NCBI GenBank assembly: GCA_001899205.1
Contig: MKVL01000025.1
Coordinates: forward strand, 310,001 to 374,000
Length of the DNA stretch: 64,000 nt
DNA from: Mesorhizobium sp. 65-26
GTDB lineage: Bacteria; Pseudomonadota; Alphaproteobacteria; Rhizobiales; Rhizobiaceae
Direction of reading: 5' to 3'
Within the stretch, counting starts at the first letter, position 1, and each line of letters begins with the position of its first letter. The notes under the pieces were generated by a model. That model saw only the letters and a list, made by a program, of their open reading frames with translations, did not search any database and was not told where the DNA came from. Below are positions 53,000 to 61,024 of the stretch, piece by piece. A program made the translations under genes and the position numbers.

Positions 53000-55102
53000 C
53001 TATTCGGCTGCCGTTCGCATGTCGAAGTCGGGCACCGCGTCGACGATCGGCGTGTCCCGGCGGTAGGGCTGCCAGCGGACGGCGGCGCCGATCTCGCGCG
53101 CAAGCTTGTGGCCACTGTGCACGGCGTGGGCGATGGCGCCCGGCGCCAGCGCGTCACCGATGCGGTCGATGTTGCGTATGCCGGCCCGGGTGATGTCGTC
53201 CATGCGCGCGGACAGCGCGGCGTGGAGTTCGTCGCGCGGCAGCCGCAATCCGACGATCACCACGGAGCGGCAGGCGACGCGCGTCTCTTCGCCGGTGAAC
53301 AGTTGCGCCAGCGTCGCCGTCTCGCCGTCGAACGCCTTCAGCAGGTGGAGCGTGGTGACCGGCACCCGGCGCCGCGTCAGCGCCCGGTGCACCAGCGGCA
53401 GCTCGTTGGTCATGATCGTCCAGGCCGAGGCCTGCCCGGCCGGCGTGGCGTAGCTGACCGGAATGCCACGCGCCGCCAGATGCTCGGCAAGCGCGCCGCC
53501 CATGTAGTAGTTGTCGAAGTCGAAGATCAGCGTCGGCCCTGCCGGCAGCCGTCCGGCGGCAATGTCGTCGGGAGTGAAGACATTCTCGTGGTCGAGCCTG
53601 CCGACAGGAATCTCCAGCGACGAATAGAGCATGTCGGTCCAGCGTGCGCCGGTGGCGAGCACCATCCGCTCGGGCGCGAGCTCGAGGATCTCGTCGACCC
53701 CGAGCGTGCTTTCGCCATAGAGCGAGACGTTGCTCATCTCGGCGAGGCGGCCCAGCCGGTAGTCGACGACGCGGTTCCAGGCCGAAAGACCGGGCAGTGT
53801 CTTCTCGAAGGTCAGCCGCCCGCCGAAATCGCGGCCGCTGTCGGCAAGCGTCACCTCATGGCCGCGTCGCCCGAGTGTCAGCGCGCATTCGAGGCCAGCC
53901 GGTCCGCCACCGACGATGAGGATGCTTTCCGGCCTGTCACTTCGCTCGACGCGCTCGGGGTGCCATCCCCGCCGCCATTCCTCGCCGGCGGTCGGGTTCT
54001 GCGTGCAACGTACCGGCACGCCATCGTGCCAGCTCGAGATGCAGATGTTGCAGCCGATGCATTCGCGGATCTCGGCTTCGCGTCCTTCGCGGATCTTGCT
54101 TGGCAGGAAAGGGTCGGCGATCGATGGTCGCGCGCCGCCGATGAAGTCCAGCACGCCGCGCCTGATCTGCGAGACCATGGTGTCGGGAGAGGTGAAGCGC
54201 CCGACGCCGACCACAGGCTTCCGGGTCAGCGATTTGACGAAGTCGATGACCGGCTCATGGCTGCCTTCGCCGGTGAAGCGCGATGCAGAGCAGTCGGTTG
54301 GGCTGGAGTCCATCTTGACGTCGAAAAGGTCCGGCACATCGGCGAGCAGTTCGACCAGCTCATGAGCTTCCGACGGCTGGTTGCGGCCGGCCCGCCCGCG
54401 CAGTTCCTCGAGGCTGACCCGCAGCGCGACGCCGCAATCGGCGCCGACGGCGTCCTTGGTGACCTCGATCATCTCGCGCACGAAGCGCACCCGGTTCTCG
54501 ATCGGGCCGCCATAGGCGTCGGTACGGTGATTGTATTCCGGCAGCAGGAACTCGTAGCCGAGATAGCCCATTCCGGCATAGACATAGACGATGTCGAAGC
54601 CGGCGGTGCGCGCCTTGCGCGCGGCTTCGGCCTGGCAGCGCAGCACCTCCCTTATGTCGGCCTTGTCCATCGTCTTGGGCCTCATATTGCCCATGAAGCC
54701 GACATGCGTCGCCATCCACGGAATGCCGGATGGCGACAGCGGCGGCAGGCGGCTGGCGCGGTTCATGACGGACGCGCCGCCGTGCCACAGCTCCACGCCG
54801 GCAAGCGACCCATGGCGATGCACAGCCTCCGTCATCAGCGCATGCGCGCGGATGTCGTTGTTGTCCCATAGCGTCGCGAAGGGCAGCGGCGCGTCGTCCG
54901 AGCTGGGGTCGATCGAGCAGGCGCCGGTGCAGATCACGCCCCAGCCTCCCTCCGCCTTTGCTTCCCGGAAGGCGGCGCGGACGCGCGGCAGGGCGTTGGT
55001 CATGCCACTCGCATGGGGCACCTGGTAGAAGCGGTTCGGCGCGGTCACGGGGCCGATCCGCACAGGCTCGAACAGGATCTCGTAACGGGGATTGCAGCTC
55101 AT
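53000..55102 (-). CDS. trimethylamine dehydrogenase-like FMN/FAD/4Fe-4S N-demethylase
   Basis: 700-residue flavoprotein. Residues about 1-340 form the FMN barrel (NRFYQVPHASGMTN; AGVELWHGGAS; FDIVYVYAGMGYLGYEF); CIGCNICISSWHDGVPVRC supplies the iron-sulphur cysteines; ILIVGGGPAGLECAL begins the FAD/ADP domain. The order matches trimethylamine dehydrogenase and relatives DgcA (dimethylglycine) and StcD (N-methylproline). The cysteine that holds FMN covalently in trimethylamine dehydrogenase (VPHC) is Ala here, so FMN is probably non-covalent. It should oxidatively remove an N-methyl group. The ATG lies 9 bases after the operator. Confidence 0.9.
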   Translation of the reverse strand: MSCNPRYEILFEPVRIGPVTAPNRFYQVPHASGMTNALPRVRAAFREAKAEGGWGVICTGACSIDPSSDDAPLPFATLWDNNDIRAHALMTEAVHRHGSLAGVELWHGGASVMNRASRLPPLSPSGIPWMATHVGFMGNMRPKTMDKADIREVLRCQAEAARKARTAGFDIVYVYAGMGYLGYEFLLPEYNHRTDAYGGPIENRVRFVREMIEVTKDAVGADCGVALRVSLEELRGRAGRNQPSEAHELVELLADVPDLFDVKMDSSPTDCSASRFTGEGSHEPVIDFVKSLTRKPVVGVGRFTSPDTMVSQIRRGVLDFIGGARPSIADPFLPSKIREGREAEIRECIGCNICISSWHDGVPVRCTQNPTAGEEWRRGWHPERVERSDRPESILIVGGGPAGLECALTLGRRGHEVTLADSGRDFGGRLTFEKTLPGLSAWNRVVDYRLGRLAEMSNVSLYGESTLGVDEILELAPERMVLATGARWTDMLYSSLEIPVGRLDHENVFTPDDIAAGRLPAGPTLIFDFDNYYMGGALAEHLAARGIPVSYATPAGQASAWTIMTNELPLVHRALTRRRVPVTTLHLLKAFDGETATLAQLFTGEETRVACRSVVIVGLRLPRDELHAALSARMDDITRAGIRNIDRIGDALAPGAIAHAVHSGHKLAREIGAAVRWQPYRRDTPIVDAVPDFDMRTAAE

Positions 55103-55111
55103 CGGAAAACG

Positions 55112-55135
55112 CTTGTTGAACGATCGTACAACAAG
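55112..55135. promoter_or_regulatory. 24-bp operator of the demethylase-methyltransferase operon
   Basis: CTTGTTG (55112-55118) and CAACAAG (55129-55135) flank the centre AACGATCGTA. Read on the minus strand it differs from the site at 43224-43247 at one of 24 positions. It ends 9 bases before the flavoenzyme ATG, where a bound repressor would block RNA polymerase or the ribosome site. Confidence 0.8.
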
Positions 55136-55236
55136 CATATTCGCGACCGCGCCGGAACACAATGGCGGGCATGGCCAGCCCGGAAAGAAATCCGCCCGGC
55201 TTGCACCGGGCGGCACGGCATGGATTGGGGCAGGGG

Positions 55237-58200
55237 TCAGTGCGCCGGCGCGGTCTTTGGCTCCTGCGCGGCCTGCTTGTGATGGTCGGCCGCCAGCAGC
55301 AGATAGACCGCGGGGACGACAAAAAGCGTGAACAGCGTGCCCACGGCGAGCCCCGCGGCGATCACCAGCCCCATGTTGAAGCGCGCGGCGGCGCCCGCGC
55401 CGGTTGCCAGGATCAGCGGCATCACGCCCAGCACCATGGCGCCGGTCGTCATCAGGATCGGGCGCAGCCGGATGCCGCAGGCGCCCTCGATGGCCTCGCG
55501 CTTCGACTGTCCGGAGGCCTGCAGCGTGTTCGCCACCTCGACGATCAGGATGCCGTGCTTGCTGATGAGGCCCATCAGCGTCACCAGTCCGACCTGGGTG
55601 TAGATGTTCATCGTCGCGCCGCCCACCCCGACGCTGATGAAGGCAAGCGCGCCGGCGATCGACATCGGCACCGACACCAGGATGATCAGCGGATCGCGGA
55701 AACTGTTGAACTGCGCCGACAGCGCCAGGAACACGATGATCAGCGCCAGCGCGAAGGTAGCGGCCATGCCGCTGGATTCCTGCACGAACTGGCGGGATTG
55801 GCCGCCATAGTCGACCGAATATCCCTGCGGCAGCACGCGTGTCGCGATCGACTTCAGCGTGTTCAGCGCGTCGCCGACGGCAACGCCCGGTGCCGGCACG
55901 CCGGCTATGGTGGCGGAGTTCAGCTGCTGGAAGTGGGCGACCGATCGCGGGGTCGCCTCGAGGGTGACTGTGGCAATCGCGGAGAGCGGGATCTTGGTGC
56001 CGTTCACCGTCGCCACCGGATAGTTCATGATCTGGTCGATCGTCTGGCGCGAGCGCTGCTCCACCTGCGGGATCACCTGGTAGGAACGGTTGTCGATGCT
56101 GAAATAGTTGACGTAGCCGCCGCCCAGCATACCGGCCATCGCCGAGCCCACATTGCTCATGGAAAGGCCGAGCGCCGACGCCTTGTCGCGATCGATCCGG
56201 ATCGAATATTGCGGGTTGTCGATGTTGAGGTCCTTCATCAGGAACACGAACAGGCCGGATTTCTGCGCCTCCTGCAGAAAGGTGCTGGAGACCTCGTTGA
56301 GCTGGTTGAAGTCGCCGGTGCTGCCGATGGCGAACTGCACCGGCAGGCCGCTGGCGCCGGGCAGCGGCGGCACCTGGAAGACCACGGCCTGGCCACCGGC
56401 GATCTTGGCCAGGTCGGCCTGCACAAGGGGCTGAAGGTCGTTGGCGGTGCGCTTGCGATCGCTCCAGGGCTTGAGCACCATGCCCTCGAACGAAACGCCG
56501 GGCGCTTCCACCTGCAGGCTCTTGTCGGTCTCGGGGAAGGAACGGAAGGTCTTCGTCACCTGGTCGGAATTAAGCAACTTCTGCTGCAGCGTGGCATTCG
56601 GCGCGTTGGTGACCTGCGCGCCGAGGAAGCCCTGGTCCTCGTTGGGCGCGAGTTCGTTCTTGGCGCCGGCATAGAGGAAATAGATGCTGCCCAGAACGAT
56701 CGCCGCGAACACCAGAGTCACCGGCACAGTGTTGAGGCTTCCGTGCAGCATGCGCATGTAGGGGCGATGGATCTCCGAGAAGCGGCGATCGATGAAATCC
56801 GAGACGCGCTCCTCCCAACCGGAGCGGTCGGCCAGATGCGGCTTGAGTATGCGCGAGCACAGCATCGGCGTCAGCGTCAGCGCGACCGTCATCGAGACGG
56901 CGACGGCGCCGACCAGGGTGAAGGCGAATTCGGTGAAGAGGGCGCCCGTCAGACCGCTCTGGAAACCGATCGGAACATAGACCGCGATGAGCACGACGGT
57001 CATCGCTAGGATCGGCCCGACCAGCTCGCGCGCGGCGGCGAACGCCGCGTCCATGGGCTGGGCGCCTTCCTCGATGTGGCGGTTGACGTTCTCGACCACG
57101 ATGATCGCGTCGTCGACGACGAGGCCGATGGCGAGAACCAGCGCGAGCAGCGTCAGCAGGTTTATCGAGAAGCCGAAGACCAGCATCATGGCGAAGGCGC
57201 CGATCAGCGACAGCGGTATGGCGACGATGGGAATGGCGACCGAGCGCGGCGAGCCGAGGAACGCGAACACCACGAAGATGACGATGACCAGCGCCTCGAC
57301 CAGGCTCTTGACCACCTCGTTTATCGACTGCGTCACGAAGGTGCTGGAATCGTAGACGATGTAGCCCTCCAGCCCTTGCGGCAACTGCGCCTGGATAGCG
57401 GGAAAGACCGCGCGCACGCCCGAGATGACGTCGAGCAGGTTCGCCGTCGGCGCGATCTGGATGCCGATGAAGACGCCGGTCTTGGCGTCGAACGCGACCT
57501 GCACATCCGGGTTCTGCGATCCCAGCGCGACGGTGGCGACATCCCTGAGGCGTACGATCGCGCCGCCGATCTGCTTCACGACCAGGTCGGCGAATTCGTC
57601 GGTAGAATGCAGATACGTTCTCGCCGTCAGCACCGTCTGGGTCATCTGACCGCGTGTGGTGCCGATGCCGGAAATGTAATTGTTGGCCGCCATCGCGGTC
57701 CACACGTCGCCGGCGGTCAAGCCATAGGCGGCCAGCTTGTCGGGCTTCAGCCAGGCCCGGAGAGCAAAAGTCCGGCCGCCGAGGATTTCAGCCGTCTGCA
57801 CGCCGTTCACCGCCTGCAGCTTCGGCTGGACCACGCGGGTGAGGTAATCGGTGATCTGGTTGGCGGCCAGCACGTCGCTGCGGAAGCCGATGTACATGGC
57901 GTCGATCGTCTGGCCGACGGAGACCGACATGGTCGGTTGCTGTGTGCCCGACGGGAGCTGGTTGATGACCGAGGACATCTTGGCGTTGATCTCGGTCATC
58001 GCCGCGTCGGCGTTGTAGTTCAGGCGCAGGTTGACGGTGATCGTGGACACGCCGCTGGTGCTCGACGAGGTCATGTAGTCGATGCCGTTGGCCTGGGCGA
58101 TGGCGTTTTCCAGCGGTGTCGTGATGAAGCCCGCGATGACGTCCGGCGCCGCGCCAGGATAGACGGTCGTCACAGTGACCACCGCGTTCTGCGTGCGCGG

Positions 58201-58311
58201 AAACTGCCGCACCGTAAGCGTCCGGAACGACTGGTAGCCGATGACCACGATCAGCGCGCTCACCACCAGGGCGAGCACGGGGCGGCGGATGAAGAGGTCG
58301 GTGAAATTCAT
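55237..58311 (-). CDS. RND-family efflux pump (AcrB/MexB type)
   Basis: 1024-residue proton-driven exporter. FIRRPVLALVVSALIVVIGYQSF and RQFPRTQNAVVTVTTVYPGA open it; the proton-relay Asp pair is in AIGLVVDDAIIVVENVNRHIEEG; two periplasmic porter halves and twelve membrane segments are present. The AcrB-type central transmembrane crossing lies near residues 530-560. It is made with the adaptor whose stop is 9 bases upstream. No outer-membrane channel is encoded nearby. Confidence 0.95.
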   Translation of the reverse strand: MNFTDLFIRRPVLALVVSALIVVIGYQSFRTLTVRQFPRTQNAVVTVTTVYPGAAPDVIAGFITTPLENAIAQANGIDYMTSSSTSGVSTITVNLRLNYNADAAMTEINAKMSSVINQLPSGTQQPTMSVSVGQTIDAMYIGFRSDVLAANQITDYLTRVVQPKLQAVNGVQTAEILGGRTFALRAWLKPDKLAAYGLTAGDVWTAMAANNYISGIGTTRGQMTQTVLTARTYLHSTDEFADLVVKQIGGAIVRLRDVATVALGSQNPDVQVAFDAKTGVFIGIQIAPTANLLDVISGVRAVFPAIQAQLPQGLEGYIVYDSSTFVTQSINEVVKSLVEALVIVIFVVFAFLGSPRSVAIPIVAIPLSLIGAFAMMLVFGFSINLLTLLALVLAIGLVVDDAIIVVENVNRHIEEGAQPMDAAFAAARELVGPILAMTVVLIAVYVPIGFQSGLTGALFTEFAFTLVGAVAVSMTVALTLTPMLCSRILKPHLADRSGWEERVSDFIDRRFSEIHRPYMRMLHGSLNTVPVTLVFAAIVLGSIYFLYAGAKNELAPNEDQGFLGAQVTNAPNATLQQKLLNSDQVTKTFRSFPETDKSLQVEAPGVSFEGMVLKPWSDRKRTANDLQPLVQADLAKIAGGQAVVFQVPPLPGASGLPVQFAIGSTGDFNQLNEVSSTFLQEAQKSGLFVFLMKDLNIDNPQYSIRIDRDKASALGLSMSNVGSAMAGMLGGGYVNYFSIDNRSYQVIPQVEQRSRQTIDQIMNYPVATVNGTKIPLSAIATVTLEATPRSVAHFQQLNSATIAGVPAPGVAVGDALNTLKSIATRVLPQGYSVDYGGQSRQFVQESSGMAATFALALIIVFLALSAQFNSFRDPLIILVSVPMSIAGALAFISVGVGGATMNIYTQVGLVTLMGLISKHGILIVEVANTLQASGQSKREAIEGACGIRLRPILMTTGAMVLGVMPLILATGAGAAARFNMGLVIAAGLAVGTLFTLFVVPAVYLLLAADHHKQAAQEPKTAPAH

Positions 58312-58320
58312 CGCCGCGCC

Positions 58321-59454
58321 TCAGTTCGGATTGGCCGGGTTGGCATTGGGGTCGTTCGACGGCTGCACCGTGTTGTTGACGATCACCGGCGTGCCGTTGT
58401 TGAGCTTCAACTGCCCGGATGTGACCACCGTCTGGCCCACGCTCAGTCCCTTGGTGATGGCGATCTGGTCGCCGCGCGCCTGGCCGGTGGTAACGAATGT
58501 CTGGTTGGCGACGAGCTGCGGTTTCCCGTCCGGCCCGGCGCCCTTGTCGGTGACGACATAGACGATGTTGCCGTACGGATTGATGGTGACGGCGGTCTGC
58601 GGCAGCGCGATGTAGTTCTGTGGTTCGCCGACAGCCACCGATATGGTGCCGAACATGCCCGGCAGCAGCTTGTGGTCGCCATTGGGGAAACTTGCGCGGA
58701 TGGTCAGGCTCCGGCTCTGGTTGTCGACCAGCGGACTGATGGCGACGATCTTGCCGGTGAACGGCTGGTCGGCATAGGCGTCGACGCTGGCCGTCACCGC
58801 CTGGCCGACCTGGAGTTGCGACAGCGCCTGCTGCGGCATCGCGAAATCGAGCTGGATCGGGTCGAGCGACTGCAGCGTCACGACGGGCGTTCCGGCAGCC
58901 ATGTACTGGCCGAGACTGACCAGCCTGATGCCGAGGCGTCCGTCGAAGGGAGCGTGGATCGCATACTGGTCGACGAGGGCCTGCTGCGCCACCACTTGCG
59001 CCTGGGCAGCCTTCAGTGCCGCCATGTCGCCATCGACCTGCGACTGCGCGATGGTGCTGGACTTGATCAGCCTGGAGTCCCGGTCATAGGTGATCTGGGC
59101 GTTGGTCGCCGCGGCCTGGTATTGCTGCAGCGTGGCGATCTGCTGGTCCGCGAGCAACTGCACGATCAGGTCGCCCTTCTTGACGTCCTGGCCGTCCTGG
59201 AAGCCGATCTTCTGCACGATCCCCTGCACCTGGGCCGAAAGGCTTGCGCCTTCCACGGCATTGAAGCTGCCGACGGATTGCAGGGTCGTGCGCCATTCGC
59301 TCGTCGTGGTGGTGATGGTTGACACGGTCTGCGGCGGTGACTTGAGGTTGGCCAGATAGGCCGCGATCATGCGGTTCTTGAAGGCCTGGAAGCCGAAGAT
59401 GCCGCCCAGGATCAGGCCGATCGCAATGAGCATGATCACCAGGCGCTTTATCAT
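58321..59454 (-). CDS. RND efflux periplasmic adaptor (membrane-fusion protein)
   Basis: 377-residue adaptor with an N-terminal membrane anchor (IMLIAIGLILGGIFGFQAF) rather than a lipobox. Two half-motifs of the barrel-sandwich domain (GSFNAVEGASLSAQVQGIVQKI and YAIHAPFDGRLGIRLVSLGQYM) enclose a coiled-coil hairpin of about 60 residues. The C-terminus is an Asn/Pro-rich tail. The ATG at 59454 lacks a purine-rich ribosome site, so an alternative start (ATG at codon 8) is possible. Confidence 0.92.
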   Translation of the reverse strand: MIKRLVIMLIAIGLILGGIFGFQAFKNRMIAAYLANLKSPPQTVSTITTTTSEWRTTLQSVGSFNAVEGASLSAQVQGIVQKIGFQDGQDVKKGDLIVQLLADQQIATLQQYQAAATNAQITYDRDSRLIKSSTIAQSQVDGDMAALKAAQAQVVAQQALVDQYAIHAPFDGRLGIRLVSLGQYMAAGTPVVTLQSLDPIQLDFAMPQQALSQLQVGQAVTASVDAYADQPFTGKIVAISPLVDNQSRSLTIRASFPNGDHKLLPGMFGTISVAVGEPQNYIALPQTAVTINPYGNIVYVVTDKGAGPDGKPQLVANQTFVTTGQARGDQIAITKGLSVGQTVVTSGQLKLNNGTPVIVNNTVQPSNDPNANPANPN

Positions 59455-59506
59455 GGGGGGAGCACTGCCGTTGGGGTTGATCAGATGGCCATGGCTCGGG
59501 CGCTCC

Positions 59507-59884
59507 TCATGGGAAGCGTCTTTGCGCCTTTGCCGTCGCCAGCACCGCGCCGTTGGCATCCAGTGCCTGCATGGTCAGCCGGTAAGTGTGTGGCTTGGTT
59601 GGATCTGGCGGGCAGGGGCCCTTGTAATGGAAGGCCCCGTAGGGCAGGGCCGTCTGGCCGCTGAAGGCGACGTCGCCCCCGCCATGCTTGAAGGTGACAG
59701 CGTTGAGGTCGGTGAGCTTGAAGCGCAGCGTCCGGGTCGCGGCGGGCACGCCGCGCACCGAGATCGGTGGCGAGTTGGGGTCGAAGCACTGCTTGGTCGG
59801 GCCCCACTGGAAACCGACGCCCATGCCGGCAAAGGCGGCCGATGTGGTCGCGACCAGGAACCCACAGATCAACACGATACGCAT
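59507..59884 (-). CDS. small secreted PEBP-like protein
   Basis: 125-residue protein with a cleavable signal peptide (MRIVLICGFLVATTSAAFA-GM). The C-terminal block FHYKGPCPPDPTKPHTYRLTMQALD is the ligand-site pattern of the phosphatidylethanolamine-binding protein (YbhB/YbcL) family, while the first half is shorter than usual for that fold. It probably lies in the periplasm. It is upstream of the RND adaptor on the same strand, 52 bases away, and may be co-transcribed. GGGAGTACCGC precedes the ATG. The 253 bases on its other side show no gene. Confidence 0.7.
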   Translation of the reverse strand: MRIVLICGFLVATTSAAFAGMGVGFQWGPTKQCFDPNSPPISVRGVPAATRTLRFKLTDLNAVTFKHGGGDVAFSGQTALPYGAFHYKGPCPPDPTKPHTYRLTMQALDANGAVLATAKAQRRFP

Positions 59885-60137
59885 GCGGTACTCCCGAACG
59901 ATGTCTAGATATCAGCTTGCGACCAAACCGCGGCGCGCGACGGAGTTGGCAGCACGCAAGCCTATGGATACCGCTTATGTGGCTGTTTTGGCTCACACAA
60001 AGGCGTGAAGAAGCACGCGGTGGCCGACGGCCGCCCCGCACACGGGCACTTGCGGCTGGATCTTTCCGCCGAGCCGCGAGCCTTTGTCAGAGCCTTGCGC
60101 CGACTGCGGGTATGCCGGACTTTCGCGACGGATCGGC

Positions 60138-61022
60138 TCAGAAATAGCCGTCGGATGCGGCCGTCGCTTCCTTCGGGATCTCCACACCGTCGACGAGGAT
60201 TTTGTCGACCAGCTCGTGGTGGAAGCACACCAGACCCTTGATGCGCTCGGCTTCATGCACCGGATCGGCGTAGTACCAGACGAGGTTCTCGTGCCGTTTC
60301 TTGGGCGTGGTCACGTGGTAGTAGCTCGAGATGCCCTTGTAGGGGCAGCGCGAGATGTAGCGGCTTGGCGAGAACATATCGAGCCGTGTGTCGGATATCG
60401 GCAGGTAGTGGCGAACCGGATGGCCGGTCTCGAACAGGAACACGCCCCGGCGCGAATCCGCCACCTGCTCGCCGTCGAGGATCACCTGCACGCGCCGCGA
60501 CGAGGGCAGGCAATCGACCCGCCGGAAAGGATCGCGGGCATGGACGAAGATCTCCTCGTCCTCTTCCCACCAATGCGTCATCTTCGGCCAGTAGAAGGCC
60601 ATGTAGTCGGCTATCGGCGGGCAGCCCTTCACCGGGTCGAGATAGCGCCAGGCTCCGTCCTCGACCAGCGTGATGCCCGTATTGAGGGAGTAGTGCGTGG
60701 CGACACCCTTGAACGGGTCCTCGGTCGTCGTTCTGCTCGGCAGCAGGAACTCCTCGCGCACGTCGCTCATCGGGAAGTAATACACCGGCAGGTGGTCGCT
60801 TTCGTAGAAGACGAGCGCCCTGGTGCTGTCGGCGACGATCATCGGCCCCACCTGCACGCGCAGCCGCTTCGGCGATGGCATGGTGAAGGCGACATAGCCC
60901 TGCTCGAATTCATACTGCTCGATGGTGTCGAGCAGCGGGAAATGCGGCCCGCGACCGCGCAGATGGGGCTTGCGAATGATGGCCTCCCGTTTCCTGGGTT
61001 TCGTGACCGGGCGCTTTCGCAC
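60138..61022 (-). CDS. tandem DUF427 protein
   Basis: 294 residues containing two DUF427 (beta-barrel) units: about 50-150 (VGPMIVADSTRALVFYESDHLPVYYFPMSDV, ending in PIADYMAFYWPKM) and about 175-285 (LDGEQVADSRRGVFLFETGHPVRHYLPISDTRLDM, ending in IKGLVCFHHELVDKILVDG). Function of the family is unknown; the repeated Tyr/His/Asp pattern might bind a small ligand. The GTG start lies 2 bases after the TGA of the upstream peptide-binding protein, implying coupled translation, so it may act on the imported ligand. Confidence 0.85.
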   Translation of the reverse strand: MRKRPVTKPRKREAIIRKPHLRGRGPHFPLLDTIEQYEFEQGYVAFTMPSPKRLRVQVGPMIVADSTRALVFYESDHLPVYYFPMSDVREEFLLPSRTTTEDPFKGVATHYSLNTGITLVEDGAWRYLDPVKGCPPIADYMAFYWPKMTHWWEEDEEIFVHARDPFRRVDCLPSSRRVQVILDGEQVADSRRGVFLFETGHPVRHYLPISDTRLDMFSPSRYISRCPYKGISSYYHVTTPKKRHENLVWYYADPVHEAERIKGLVCFHHELVDKILVDGVEIPKEATAASDGYF

Positions 61023-61024
61023 GG

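Noticed and set aside
52634..54871. Long plus-strand frame opposite the methyltransferase and flavoenzyme genes
   Set aside because: Antisense shadow of two well-supported genes; no ribosome site or domain.
57076..59322. Long plus-strand frame opposite the second RND pump and adaptor
   Set aside because: Same reason: repetitive Arg/Asp/Gly-rich translation and no recognisable family.
59885..60137. Small open frames in the gap between the PEBP-like and DUF427 genes
   Set aside because: They have no ribosome site, no conserved pattern and poor composition; the gap appears non-coding.
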